From: Ruminococcus sp.
Lineage (GTDB): Bacteria; Bacillota; Clostridia; Oscillospirales; Ruminococcaceae
DNA length: 64,000 nt
Direction of reading: 5' to 3'
Assembly: GCA_017623515.1 (NCBI GenBank)
Contig: JAGAOV010000017.1
Span: 1 to 64,000, forward strand
In this document: positions 41,704 through 51,099 of the stretch, in pieces
Layout of the letters: each line of letters begins with the position of its first letter
Position numbering within the stretch: position 1 is the stretch's first letter
Notes under the pieces: generated by a model
Seen by the model: the letters and a program-made list of their open reading frames with translations, nothing else
Databases searched by the model: none
Told to the model about the DNA's origin: nothing
Program-made: the position numbers and the translations under genes

Positions 41704-42718
41704 AATAAGTACCGGACAGCTCACCTGTATACTTCTGCTGTCGAATGCCTTTATGCTCATGTGCATATCAGAGCCTGTAGGACTGGAATCCATGCTGGGA
41801 ACTGCTGTTTCCTTTGCAGTGCAGTTTCTTCTCTGCATATTTATCCTCATGCTTTATAAAAAAGGCTTTTCCTTTTCGGCACTCTGTCAGCAGAAGCATT
41901 ATATCATACCTTGTCTTTATATTCTGTACTTTATAGTACGAGGAGGATATTCATTTGTGCTCATATGGAACGGCGCAGAGCAGCTTTCACTGCCATTTTC
42001 CGAGGCAATTGTAACGGCTGCGCTTATAGGAATAGTGTGCCTTTATACAGCTTCATTGGGACTTCGTGCATTTGCAAGATCGTCATCAGTGGTATTTGGA
42101 TTACTTGTTTTGTCGGTGGTGATACTTCTCATAGGCGCATGGCAGAGAATAGATCTCACTCAGCTTTCACTTACAAGGGAAATAACAGTAACAGGAAGTG
42201 CGCTTCATCATTTTTCACTTGCGGATACTCTTCCTGTGTTCTTTGTGCTTCTCAGCTTCTCTGATATAAGCCGCCGTAAGCTTAAAAATACACTTTTTCT
42301 TCCGGCAAGTCTTATTCTGTGGGAAATAGTTCTTTTCCTGTGCATTACAGTTCTGGGAAATCTTCTTTCGTCTGCAAAATATCCGTTCTTCCTGCTGACA
42401 TCCGTATCACAGCCTCTTGATACTCAGCGTGCAGACGCATTCTATCTTATAACCTTTGTACTTTTATGTGTGATAAGGCTTACTCTTTTCACAGTACTGT
42501 CAGCGCATCTTATGGGAATGCTTTTCCCGAAGCTGAAACTCAGGAGTATTATCGCACTTCTCCTCATGATAGGAGCAGGTGCGGCACTTGGTGCAATAGG
42601 CTACAGCGGAAGTCTTTTCTGCATAGCAGCGATATTGCTTTTTGCTGGAGCAGTTCCGGCATATTTATATTTCATACAGAATAAAAAAATCCCGACAGGA
42701 AAGGAGACAGGCGCATGA
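41696..42718 (+). CDS. GerB-family spore germination permease subunit
   Basis: A 340-residue APC-type membrane protein with about ten helices, the spore-germination permease family thought to bind germinant or conduct ions. It overlaps the A-subunit gene by 8 bp and the C-subunit gene by 4 bp. The N-terminus (ISTGQLTCILLLSNAFMLM) fits the family, and the loop DISRRKLKN is typical. Confidence 0.87.
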   Translation: MNRISTGQLTCILLLSNAFMLMCISEPVGLESMLGTAVSFAVQFLLCIFILMLYKKGFSFSALCQQKHYIIPCLYILYFIVRGGYSFVLIWNGAEQLSLPFSEAIVTAALIGIVCLYTASLGLRAFARSSSVVFGLLVLSVVILLIGAWQRIDLTQLSLTREITVTGSALHHFSLADTLPVFFVLLSFSDISRRKLKNTLFLPASLILWEIVLFLCITVLGNLLSSAKYPFFLLTSVSQPLDTQRADAFYLITFVLLCVIRLTLFTVLSAHLMGMLFPKLKLRSIIALLLMIGAGAALGAIGYSGSLFCIAAILLFAGAVPAYLYFIQNKKIPTGKETGA

Positions 42719-43647
42719 AAAAGAGGATGATTGCAGTACTTCTGTTGGCGTTGATGCTTACAGGATGCAGAGCAGAGGTTACAGAGGTACGAGAAAGGGC
42801 ATATGTACAGAGTGCAGTTTTCAGCGGAAAGGATGAAACAGCTCTTACCCTGTATCCATTTGAAGAGGCAGGAGATGTTCTTGAAAGCAAGGGAGCAAAT
42901 ACAGCTGCGGCAGTAGAGGAAGCGTCGGTAAAGTCAGGACGAGAGGTTTTTCTTGGGCATATAGAGCTTTTATGCTTTGATGAGCCTGCATTTACAGAGG
43001 AGCTTGAAAGCTGTCTTATGGAATATCGTCTTTCGCCGGGATGCAAAATGATTTTTCTCCATGAAACAGAGCTTCCGGAGGACTGCGATGCAACCAAGCT
43101 TACAGACAGTCTGAAAATGGAGGAGGAAAAGGGGAGAATACCTGAAACCGATCTTTATCATATTCTTTCGGAGTATAACGGCAGTGACGGCTCGGCACTT
43201 GTACCGGCACTTACGGAGAAAGGCTTTGCATTGTGTGTAATAGACGGCGGTGAGCTTTCGGGAGTGCTGTCTGATAAGGCGGCGGCAGGTCTTGTTTGGC
43301 TTAGAGGAAAGAATTATCCGGAGAGGATAGCAGTTACAGGAGAAGAGGGAACTGAGGATTATGAGGTGTATTCGGCTGATACTAAGCTTTCAGCGGAGAT
43401 AGTAAAGGGGATACCTCATGTGAGGGCAGAAATAAGCATAAAGGGCAATGGCAATGGAGAAGCGGCAGCAGGGCTTATAAAGGTCTGTTGTCAGGCGGCA
43501 ATAGAGGAGACTCTCAAAGAGATGAAAGCGGATGTTATAGGGTTTGACGCATGTCTTGCGCAGGATTGTCCGGAGTATTATGCACAGCAGGATTTTGAGA
43601 CAGCGAAATGGGCAGCGGAGTTTGAGTGTGTGGTTGAGATGAAGTGA
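42715..43647 (+). CDS. Ger(x)C-family spore germination lipoprotein, C subunit
   Basis: 310 residues. Signal peptide with lipobox LTGC (Cys18). Family features: N-terminal EVTEVRERAYVQSAVF, then GREVFLGHIELLCFDE, and the C-terminal region from about 215 including AEISIKGNG. Somewhat shorter than the 370-400 residues usual in Bacillus. Third gene of the ger operon. No clear terminator; a REP-like palindrome follows at 43686. Confidence 0.82.
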   Translation: MKKRMIAVLLLALMLTGCRAEVTEVRERAYVQSAVFSGKDETALTLYPFEEAGDVLESKGANTAAAVEEASVKSGREVFLGHIELLCFDEPAFTEELESCLMEYRLSPGCKMIFLHETELPEDCDATKLTDSLKMEEEKGRIPETDLYHILSEYNGSDGSALVPALTEKGFALCVIDGGELSGVLSDKAAAGLVWLRGKNYPERIAVTGEEGTEDYEVYSADTKLSAEIVKGIPHVRAEISIKGNGNGEAAAGLIKVCCQAAIEETLKEMKADVIGFDACLAQDCPEYYAQQDFETAKWAAEFECVVEMK

Positions 43648-43685
43648 GATTAAGTTCTGTAGTTTATCTGTTTGGTGCTTTAATA

Positions 43686-43761
43686 TGTAGGGGACGGCGC
43701 CTTCGACGTCCCGTTAATTACGCACAACACCTGCGGGGCGTCGAGGGCGCCGCCCCCTACA
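43686..43761 (-). repeat. REP-like palindromic element, copy 2 (reverse)
   Basis: Reverse complement of the element at 12812-12896 with a few differences and a slightly shorter length. It starts TGTAGGGGACGGCGCC. It may serve as the ger operon transcript end. Confidence 0.85.
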
Positions 43762-43878
43762 TATTCTCAGAAATTTAAGTAAAGATCATTTTTTAATAGT
43801 TACAATATACTACAATTTAAATTTTCTGATGAAGGTCATATACAAAACCAAAATCCTCTTTTCTTTTCTCTCAATATG

Positions 43879-43887
43879 TGGTATAAT
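43879..43887 (+). promoter_or_regulatory. Extended -10 promoter of polA
   Basis: TG-G-TATAAT ends at 43887, 27 bp before ATG 43915; no -35 match. Confidence 0.5.
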
Positions 43888-43914
43888 ATAAGAAAATCAC
43901 GCAGGAGGTAAACT

Positions 43915-46455
43915 ATGCGCTTACTTGCAATTGACGGAAACAGCATATTAAACCGTGCATTCTACGGAATAAGGCTTCTTTCCAACCAGAAGGGAATATA
44001 CACCAACGCCATTTTCGGCTTTATGAATATCTATTTCAAGCATGTCTCCGAGGTCAAACCCGACCGCATCGTCACAGCATTTGACCTGAAAGCACCAACA
44101 TTCAGACATAAGGCAGTGGATACCTACAAGGCAAACCGAAAGGGTATGCCCGAAGAACTTGCAATGCAGCTGCCCTATATAAAAGAAATACTTACGCTGA
44201 TGGGTGTGCCTGTTGTGACATGCGAGGGCTATGAAGCAGATGACATTCTTGGCACACTTTCACGCATATGTACCGAACAAGGCTCTGAATGCCATATCGT
44301 TACAGGAGACCGTGACAGCTTGCAGCTGGTTGACGAGAATGTAACTGTTCGCCTTGTCACAAACAAGGATACTATTTCCTATACACCGGAAAAATTTACC
44401 GAGGAATACGGTTTTCCTCCGCTGTCTATGATAGATTTAAAGGCTCTCATGGGCGACAGCTCCGACAATATCTCAGGTGTTGCAGGAATCGGTCAGAAAA
44501 CAGCCTCCGGACTTATCCAGAAGTGGACTACTATTGAAAATCTTTATGAAAATATAGATAACGCCGGACTTACCAAGGGCGTGTATAATAAGCTTACCAC
44601 AGGAAAAGAAGCCGCAGAGCAGAGTAAGTGGCTTGCAACTATCGTAAAGGACGCACCAATTCCGGATAAACTCTCAGACTATGACAAGGCAGAACAGCAG
44701 GGCGGAAAGCTGCGTACACTTCTCCTTGACCTTGAAATGGCAAAGCTTATATCCAAGCTTGACCTTGACGGTACATCTGCCGCTGAGGAAACGGAAACAG
44801 AAAACGCACCTGCCGCACCGGAGATTACATTCGAGGAAAAAACTCTTACTGCGGATGTTATCACAGAATGGGAAAATGCAGGCATAACAGTATGTTATCT
44901 CTTTGACGGAAGCATTCTCACAGCCTTTGTGAATGATACTGTATATATCACAGAGGATACCAGCATTATCACAGCCTTTTTAAGCGGCAGTATAAAGAAG
45001 CGTACATTCTCAGCAAAACCACATTACAGATACTGCCTTGAAAACGGATGTGAACTTAAAAATCTCATTACAGACGGCGAGATATGCGCATATATTCTCA
45101 ATCCCACAACATCTGAATATACCATAGACCGTCTTTGCGTTACCTATCATATAGCATATCCGAATGGCAAATATGCCGATATTTCCGTGCTGAATGCTCT
45201 TTGCGATGCTATGGAAAGGCTTGCAGATGAACAGGATCAGACTGAGCTTTATAAAATGGAACTTCGCCTGACGGAAGTGCTTGCCTCAATGGAGCATACA
45301 GGCGTAAGAACTGATAAAAAAGGCGTAAAGGAATTCGGCGTGTATCTTTCTGAGCAGATAGAGGAAATGCAGCAGCTTGTATATGACGAAGCAGGTCATC
45401 AGTTCAAGATAGGCTCACCAAAGCAGCTGGGCGAGGTGCTTTTCTCGGAAATGGGACTTCCTCACGGCAAGAAAACAAAGACAGGCTATTCCACGAACGC
45501 TGAGATTCTGGAGAGCCTGAGAGATGAATACAAGATAGTAGACTATGTTCTGAAATGGAGGCAGTTCTCCAAGCTGAAATCTACCTACGTTGACGGACTC
45601 CTGAAAACTGTAGGCAAGGACGGACGAATTCACTCTGTATTCAAGCAGACGGAAACCAGAACCGGACGTATCTCCTCAACAGAGCCGAATATGCAGAATA
45701 TTCCGGTGCGTACAAGCCTCGGACGGAACATGCGAAAGTTCTTCCTTGCAGAGGACGGAAACATTCTCCTTGACGCTGACTACAGCCAAATCGAGCTGAG
45801 AATTCTTGCGAATCTCTGCGGAGATGAAAACATGCAGGCAGCCTTTTTAAGCGGTGAGGATATCCATACAGCAACAGCGGCACAGGTGTTCGGTATGCCG
45901 ACAGAGATGGTGACATCTGAAATGAGAAGTGCGGCAAAGGCTGTAAACTTCGGCATTATTTACGGTATCGGAGCATTTTCGCTTTCAAAGGATATAGGCG
46001 TTTCTGTCTACGAAGCCAACCGCTATATCAAGAATTATCTTGCACGTTACCCCAAGGTAAATGAGTTTATGGAGCAGATAGTTGAAAACTGCAAGGCTGA
46101 CGGCTATGTTTCCACATACTTCAAACGCCGGAGACCTGTTCCTGAACTCAGACAGTCAAACAAGATGGTACAGGCGGCAGGCAAGCGTATTGCCATGAAC
46201 ACGCCCATTCAGGGAACTGCTGCGGATATTATCAAGATGGCAATGGTAAAGGTCTATGACCGTTTGCGTTCAGAAGTGCCGGAGGCAAGGCTTATTTTGC
46301 AGGTTCACGATGAGCTTATTGTAGAAGTTCCCCAGAAGCTGGCTCTTAAAGCGGCGAAGATCCTCGGCGAAACCATGCAGACTGTTGTTGACTTCACCGT
46401 TCCGCTGACAGCAGAGGTAAACATGGGAGGCAGCTGGTATGACGCAAAGGGTTAA
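43915..46455 (+). CDS. polA: DNA polymerase I
   Basis: 846 residues for Okazaki-fragment processing and repair. The N-terminal 5'-3' exonuclease (1-290) has AIDGNSILNRAFYG, EADDILGTL and GDSSDNISGVAGIGQKTA. The middle 3'-5' exonuclease domain (300-460) lacks the DxE metal-binding motif, so proofreading should be absent, as in other Firmicutes. The polymerase domain (470-846) has DADYSQIELRILA, AKAVNFGIIYG and QVHDELIVEVP. AGGAGG precedes ATG 43915. Its end overlaps rimI by 17 bp. Confidence 0.95.
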   Translation: MRLLAIDGNSILNRAFYGIRLLSNQKGIYTNAIFGFMNIYFKHVSEVKPDRIVTAFDLKAPTFRHKAVDTYKANRKGMPEELAMQLPYIKEILTLMGVPVVTCEGYEADDILGTLSRICTEQGSECHIVTGDRDSLQLVDENVTVRLVTNKDTISYTPEKFTEEYGFPPLSMIDLKALMGDSSDNISGVAGIGQKTASGLIQKWTTIENLYENIDNAGLTKGVYNKLTTGKEAAEQSKWLATIVKDAPIPDKLSDYDKAEQQGGKLRTLLLDLEMAKLISKLDLDGTSAAEETETENAPAAPEITFEEKTLTADVITEWENAGITVCYLFDGSILTAFVNDTVYITEDTSIITAFLSGSIKKRTFSAKPHYRYCLENGCELKNLITDGEICAYILNPTTSEYTIDRLCVTYHIAYPNGKYADISVLNALCDAMERLADEQDQTELYKMELRLTEVLASMEHTGVRTDKKGVKEFGVYLSEQIEEMQQLVYDEAGHQFKIGSPKQLGEVLFSEMGLPHGKKTKTGYSTNAEILESLRDEYKIVDYVLKWRQFSKLKSTYVDGLLKTVGKDGRIHSVFKQTETRTGRISSTEPNMQNIPVRTSLGRNMRKFFLAEDGNILLDADYSQIELRILANLCGDENMQAAFLSGEDIHTATAAQVFGMPTEMVTSEMRSAAKAVNFGIIYGIGAFSLSKDIGVSVYEANRYIKNYLARYPKVNEFMEQIVENCKADGYVSTYFKRRRPVPELRQSNKMVQAAGKRIAMNTPIQGTAADIIKMAMVKVYDRLRSEVPEARLILQVHDELIVEVPQKLALKAAKILGETMQTVVDFTVPLTAEVNMGGSWYDAKG

Positions 46456-46885
46456 TATCGTGCCTGCCGCACCGGAGGACATGAAAAGACTCAGCGAGAT
46501 AGCAGAAATATGCTTTCCAGATCCGTGGTCGGAGAAGCTTTTCACAGAGGCGTATAATTCGCCTTATTCAGAGATCGTTCTTGCGAAAACAGATTCCGGC
46601 GAAATTGCAGGTTATCTTGTGCTGTCGGATTCAGGCGATGAGAAAAGCGTCGATGATATAGCGGTGCTGCCCGAATACCGCAGAGCAGGCATTGCAAGGA
46701 CGCTTTTAGAATCAGCCCACGGCAGATACGCAGGACAAAGCTTCATCCTCGAAGTCCGTGAATCCAATGCTCCTGCAATCGCTCTCTATATGTCTCTCGG
46801 ATACGAACAGGTCGGATTCCGCAAAAGGTATTACAGGAATCCTGATGAGGGTGCGGTGCTGATGACACGCACGGCACGTACATGA
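46439..46885 (+). CDS. rimI: Ribosomal-protein-alanine N-acetyltransferase
   Basis: A 148-residue GNAT enzyme that acetylates the N-terminal alanine of ribosomal protein S18. The acetyl-CoA site is VLPEYRRAGIARTLLE near 74-89, and the RimI-type C-terminus is EVRESNAPAIALYMSLGYEQVGFRKRYY. It starts inside the end of polA (17-bp overlap), so coupling is likely. rimI often sits with tsa genes, and tsaD follows one gene later. Confidence 0.88.
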   Translation: MTQRVNIVPAAPEDMKRLSEIAEICFPDPWSEKLFTEAYNSPYSEIVLAKTDSGEIAGYLVLSDSGDEKSVDDIAVLPEYRRAGIARTLLESAHGRYAGQSFILEVRESNAPAIALYMSLGYEQVGFRKRYYRNPDEGAVLMTRTART

Positions 46886-46925
46886 AGCCGATGGCAATAT
46901 TATATAATGAAAGGAAGTACCCCAA

Positions 46926-47231
46926 ATGATCAGACACATTGTAATGTTCAAATTAAAGCCCGAATACGAGGGAAGGACTGCCCTTGAAAACGCACTTGAA
47001 GCTAAAACGAGAGCAGAAAAGCTCATAGACCTTGTACCTACCCTTGACAAGCTTGAGGTGTGCATAAACGCAGAAAAAGCACCTGAGTCCAACTATGAAT
47101 TCGCTCTTGTATGCGACTTTGCGAACATAGAGGCACTGAACGCCTATCAGGTTCATCCGGCACATGTGGAGTTCGGCAAGTTCATCACGCCTATGCGTGA
47201 ACTGAGAGCTTGTATTGATTATGAGGTGTGA
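46926..47231 (+). CDS. Dabb (stress-responsive alpha/beta barrel) domain protein
   Basis: 101 residues starting IRHIVMFKLKPE and containing the family VHPAHVEFGKFI block. These small dimeric ferredoxin-like proteins have unclear roles in bacteria. AAGGAAGT precedes ATG 46926. Its 3' end contains the tsaD ribosome site (AGGAG at 47231), so tsaD translation probably follows it. Confidence 0.82.
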   Translation: MIRHIVMFKLKPEYEGRTALENALEAKTRAEKLIDLVPTLDKLEVCINAEKAPESNYEFALVCDFANIEALNAYQVHPAHVEFGKFITPMRELRACIDYEV

Positions 47232-47242
47232 GGAGTACCAAT

Positions 47243-48268
47243 ATGCTTATTTTAGGAATCGAAAGCTCCTGTGACGAGACCGCTGCAAGCGTTGTAAGAG
47301 ATCACACGGAAGTTCTTTCAAATGTAATATCCTCACAGGTTGAGGAGCATAAGCTTTACGGCGGTGTTGTACCGGAGATCGCTTCACGCCGTCACTGCGA
47401 AAACATCCTTCCCGTTGTGCAGAAAGCACTTACTGATGCAGACGTCACCCTCTCCGACCTTGACGGCATTGCGGTTACATATGCTCCCGGTCTTATAGGT
47501 GCGCTTCTGGTAGGCGTGAACTTTGCTAAAGGTCTTGCCCTTGCCGCCAATAAACCTCTCGTTCCGGTGCATCATATCTCCGGTCATATCGCTGCAAATT
47601 ATATCGCACATCCTGACCTTAAACCGCCATATCTCTGTCTTGTAGTCAGCGGAGGTCACAGCCATATAGTGGAGGTTTTATCGTACACGGAATTCCGTGT
47701 AGTAGGACGTACCCGTGATGACGCTGCCGGAGAATGCTTCGATAAATGCGCCCGTGCTATGGGATTTCCGTATCCCGGCGGCGTACACATTGACAAGGCG
47801 GCACAGCTTGGAGATAAGTCCGCATTTACTCTTCCAAGACCGAGGATAGCAGGAAATGAATACGATTTCAGCTTCTCAGGTCTGAAAACTGCTGTAATAA
47901 ATCTCCTCCACAACTCTAAACAAAAGGGCGATGAGATAAACTGCAATGATCTTGCGGCATGCGTTCAGAATACTATTTCCGAGGTCGTAACAGAACATAC
48001 CATGAGTGCGGCTGTGAATCTGGGTTATGATAAAATTGCAGTGGCAGGCGGCGTTTCAGCAAACAGCGGCGTGAGAAATGCCATGACTGCGGCATGTGAA
48101 AAGAAAGGCTTCTCCCTCTATCTTCCTCCGCTGTCACTCTGCGGAGACAATGCCGCAATGATAGCCTGTGCAGGCTCATACAACTTCGATGCAGGCATAA
48201 GAGCCGGCGCAGAACTGAATGCCTATGCAACTATGAGTCTGGAGGAAAATGTACCTCTGAATCCTTGA
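47243..48268 (+). CDS. tsaD: tRNA N6-adenosine threonylcarbamoyltransferase TsaD
   Basis: 341 residues from ATG 47243 (AGGAG 7 bases upstream; the in-frame ATG 47228 overlaps the previous gene and is rejected). TsaD transfers threonylcarbamoyl to A37 of ANN-decoding tRNAs. ASKHA-fold motifs: GIESSCDETAAS near 5-16, the metal site HHISGHIAAN near 108-117, VSGGHSHI, and AVAGGVSANSGVR near 265. tsaB and tsaE are not in this window. Confidence 0.94.
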   Translation: MLILGIESSCDETAASVVRDHTEVLSNVISSQVEEHKLYGGVVPEIASRRHCENILPVVQKALTDADVTLSDLDGIAVTYAPGLIGALLVGVNFAKGLALAANKPLVPVHHISGHIAANYIAHPDLKPPYLCLVVSGGHSHIVEVLSYTEFRVVGRTRDDAAGECFDKCARAMGFPYPGGVHIDKAAQLGDKSAFTLPRPRIAGNEYDFSFSGLKTAVINLLHNSKQKGDEINCNDLAACVQNTISEVVTEHTMSAAVNLGYDKIAVAGGVSANSGVRNAMTAACEKKGFSLYLPPLSLCGDNAAMIACAGSYNFDAGIRAGAELNAYATMSLEENVPLNP

Positions 48269-48381
48269 TTTTCGCTGAGGACAAATTGACAGAAATTTGT
48301 CATTCTGTACGCATGTAAAGGACAACAGCGCATAAAGAGTGAACATTTTCTGAAAAGTAAATGGGTTTTTCCGGAAATGAC

Positions 48382-48410
48382 TTGACAATAAGGGCAAATA
48401 GAATTATAAT
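48382..48410 (+). promoter_or_regulatory. Promoter of pckG
   Basis: TTGACA at 48382-48387 and TATAAT at 48405-48410, spacer 17 bp: consensus strength, with an 85-bp leader. Confidence 0.85.
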
Positions 48411-48496
48411 AAATAGTAATGGGAAAGCTGTATCATGAAAAGGAAGGCTTTTCTAAATGACGCACGATTTACAGTGCGATAATGGAGGTAAAAACA

Positions 48497-50314
48497 ATGG
48501 CATTGACAAACAACAAGAATGTTCTGGCTTGGGTTGACGAAATGATCGCTCTGACAAAGCCGGCGAACGTAGTATGGATCGATGGTTCCAAGGAGCAGCT
48601 CGACGCTCTGACAGCTGAAGTAACAGCTCTGCCGGAAGGCGATCCTAATAAAATGTATGTGCTGAATCAGGAAGAGCTTCCGGGCTGCCTGTATCACAGA
48701 ACTCTCCCTAACGACGTAGCTCGTGTTGAGGACAGAACTTTCATCTGTACTTCCACTAAGGAAGCAGCAGGTCCGACAAACAACTGGATGGATCCGGCTG
48801 AAATGAAGGCTATGCTGACTCCTCTGTATGACGGCGTTATGAAGGGTCAGACAATGTATGTAATTCCGTACTCCATGGGTCCGATCGGTTCTCCGCTTGC
48901 TAAGGTAGGCGTAGAGATCACAGACTCTATCTACGTAGTACTGAATATGAATATCATGACAAGAATGGGTAAGGCTGCATTTGAGAACCTTGGCGATACA
49001 TCTGACGACTTCGTTCGCGGTCTCCATTCCAAGGCAGATGTAGATCCGGAAAAGCGTTACATCGTACACTTCCCGGAGGAAAACACAATCTGGTCAATCA
49101 ACTCCGCATACGGCGGCAACGTTCTTCTGGGCAAGAAGTGCTTCGCACTGCGTATTGCTTCTTTCCAGGGTAAGAACGAGGGCTGGATGGCTGAACACAT
49201 GCTGATTCTGGGCGTTCAGAAGCCGGACGGCGAGACAAAGTATATCACAGCAGCATTCCCGTCTGCTTGCGGTAAGACAAACCTTGCAATGCTGATTCCG
49301 CCGGAAGGCTATCAGAAGGACGGCTACAAGGTATTCACAGTAGGCGACGATATTGCATGGATGAAGCCTGGCGAGGATGGCAGACTGTATGCTATCAACC
49401 CTGAAAACGGCTTCTTTGGCGTAGCACCGGGTACAAACGAAAAGTCCAACCCCAACGCTCTCGCTTGCACAAAGAAGAACACAATCTTCACCAACGTTGC
49501 TCTGAACAACGAGACAAACACTGTATGGTGGGAAAAGCTGGATAAGAATCCGCCTGTTGACGCAACAGAGTGGAAGGGTGCAAAGGTAAATGGTCCTGAG
49601 TTCATCGCAGAGGGCGGTAACCTTGCTCATCCGAACTCCAGATTTACAGCACCGGCTGAAAACTGTCCGTGCATCTCTCCTGAGTTCAACAATCCGGCTG
49701 GCGTACCGATCTCCGCTATCATCTTCGGCGGTCGTCGTGCTTCTACAACTCCGCTGGTATATCAGTCTTTCGACTGGACACACGGCACATACATGGGCTC
49801 TGCTGTATCTTCTGAGACAACAGCTGCTGCTACAGGTGCTGTAGGCGTACTCCGTCACGATCCGATGGCTATGAAGCCGTTCATTGGCTACAATGTAGGC
49901 GACTACTGGGCACATTGGCTTGAAATGGGCGAGAAGCTCGGTGACAAGGCTCCCAAGATCTTCAATGTAAACTGGTTCAAGCAGGACGAGAACGGCAACT
50001 TCATCTGGCCGGGCTTTGGTGACAACATGAGAGTTCTTGACTGGATCATCAAGAGATGTGAAGGTACTGTAGACGCTGATGAGACTGCAATCGGTTATCT
50101 GCCGAAGAAGGGTGACATCAACGTTGAGGGCATCGAGGATGAGGTTACACCTGAGATCATGGATAAGCTTCTGGCAGTTGACAAGGATCTGTGGACAGCT
50201 GAAATCGCTGAAATGCGCAGATACTATAGCGAAGACATCGCTGCTAAGGGCGGTCACGTACCGGCTGCACTGATGGCTGAGCTTGACAAGCTTGAAGCAA
50301 GACTGAACGCATAA
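48497..50314 (+). CDS. pckG: Phosphoenolpyruvate carboxykinase, GTP type
   Basis: 605 residues interconverting oxaloacetate and PEP with GTP/GDP. In rumen-type fermenters it usually runs toward oxaloacetate to make succinate. The GTP-form P-loop with the reactive cysteine is FPSACGKTNLAML (Cys258, Lys260), and FGGRRASTTPLV, NWFKQDENGNFIWPGFGDNMRVL are GTP-class blocks. GGAGG precedes ATG 48497. Codon choice is strikingly uniform (GGC, AAG, AAC, CTG), a sign of very high expression, and causes long open frames on the opposite strand. Confidence 0.95.
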   Translation: MALTNNKNVLAWVDEMIALTKPANVVWIDGSKEQLDALTAEVTALPEGDPNKMYVLNQEELPGCLYHRTLPNDVARVEDRTFICTSTKEAAGPTNNWMDPAEMKAMLTPLYDGVMKGQTMYVIPYSMGPIGSPLAKVGVEITDSIYVVLNMNIMTRMGKAAFENLGDTSDDFVRGLHSKADVDPEKRYIVHFPEENTIWSINSAYGGNVLLGKKCFALRIASFQGKNEGWMAEHMLILGVQKPDGETKYITAAFPSACGKTNLAMLIPPEGYQKDGYKVFTVGDDIAWMKPGEDGRLYAINPENGFFGVAPGTNEKSNPNALACTKKNTIFTNVALNNETNTVWWEKLDKNPPVDATEWKGAKVNGPEFIAEGGNLAHPNSRFTAPAENCPCISPEFNNPAGVPISAIIFGGRRASTTPLVYQSFDWTHGTYMGSAVSSETTAAATGAVGVLRHDPMAMKPFIGYNVGDYWAHWLEMGEKLGDKAPKIFNVNWFKQDENGNFIWPGFGDNMRVLDWIIKRCEGTVDADETAIGYLPKKGDINVEGIEDEVTPEIMDKLLAVDKDLWTAEIAEMRRYYSEDIAAKGGHVPAALMAELDKLEARLNA

Positions 50315-50337
50315 TCAGGTTTGATTTGAATATGAGA

Positions 50338-50367
50338 AAGGACTGTCCGTGCGGGCAGTCCTTTTTT
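50338..50367 (+). terminator. Terminator of pckG
   Basis: AAGGACTG (50338-50345) pairs with CAGTCCTT (50356-50363), with T to 50367. Confidence 0.88.
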
Positions 50368-50374
50368 GGTAATA

Positions 50375-51038
50375 AAAGTTTTTTTGCGCCGCTTTTTTTC
50401 AAAAAAAGCGGTCGTAGGGTCTGGGACGAGAAGTCCCAGGTGATTGCGGAGCAATCACAGTACTAAAATTTACGAGTTTTTTCATCTAAGAGAATAAACA
50501 CAAATTTCGCAAAAAAATACTATCCGATTCAATCAAGCAAATCTAAAAAAGCTGCTTTCAGTCCGCAGTAAAGATAGCCAGCGAAATTTGAGTTCTTAGC
50601 AAGAGAGGGAGCAAAGCGACCAATTCTTGCGGTCTGTACGAGTATTATAAATCTAAGAGTAAATGCTTAAAGTCATGCACTTTGATTCGGACTTTGCATA
50701 AAATTTCAGGTAATGGCTTGAATCCTTGAAAGAACATCCTTGGGTAACAAGGCTCGTACGGTCCGCAGGATTCTCCGGCGTTTCACGCCGTTTTCTCCTG
50801 CTGGGTTACAAATTTCGCCTGCTTTTTTTACTGCGGACTGAAAGCAGATTTTCTTAGTTTGGCTTGATTGAATGGGAAAGCTTCTTTTGATGGCGAAATT
50901 TGTGTTTTTTCTCTTTGGGAAAACCTACCATATTTTTTAGTAAGGAGTGTTTCGCCGTCTGCGGACGGCGACAAGGGGCTTCTCGCCCCTTGACCCTCGA
51001 CCGCTTTTTTTGAGCAAAAAGCGGCGCAAAAAAACTTT
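50375..51038. repeat. Inverted-duplicated structured non-coding element (664 bp)
   Basis: The whole gap between pckG and aspS is non-coding. The left half (50375 to about 50645, plus) and the right half (51038 to about 50752, minus) are diverged copies of one sequence. Shared in order: AAGTTTTTTTGCGCCGC terminus; hairpin CCGCTTTTT/AAAAAGCGG; GGGTC; hairpin around GAGAA (50422-50440 and 50973-50991); a second hairpin (50440-50458 and about 50950-50972); ACACAAATTTCGC; ATTCAATCAAG; CTGCTTTCAGTCCGCAGTAAA; GCGAAATTTG; a GCAAGA/TCTTGC or GCAGGA/TCCTGC hairpin; and GTACGAG. Paired changes keep the stems. The middle 100 bp is unique. Confidence 0.8.
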
Positions 51039-51055
51039 CATTGCCTTTATTGATT

Positions 51056-51087
51056 GAAAAAGACTGCCGTTTGTGCGACAGTCTTTC
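51056..51087 (-). terminator. Terminator of hisS-aspS
   Basis: On the minus strand AAAGACTGTCG pairs with CGGCAGTCTTT, followed by TT. Confidence 0.8.
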
Positions 51088-51099
51088 TTCGTATTATTC

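Noticed and set aside
49094..50257. 387-residue frame opposite pckG
   Set aside because: Shadow frame produced by the strongly biased codons of pckG; Cys/Ser/Leu-rich nonsense composition.
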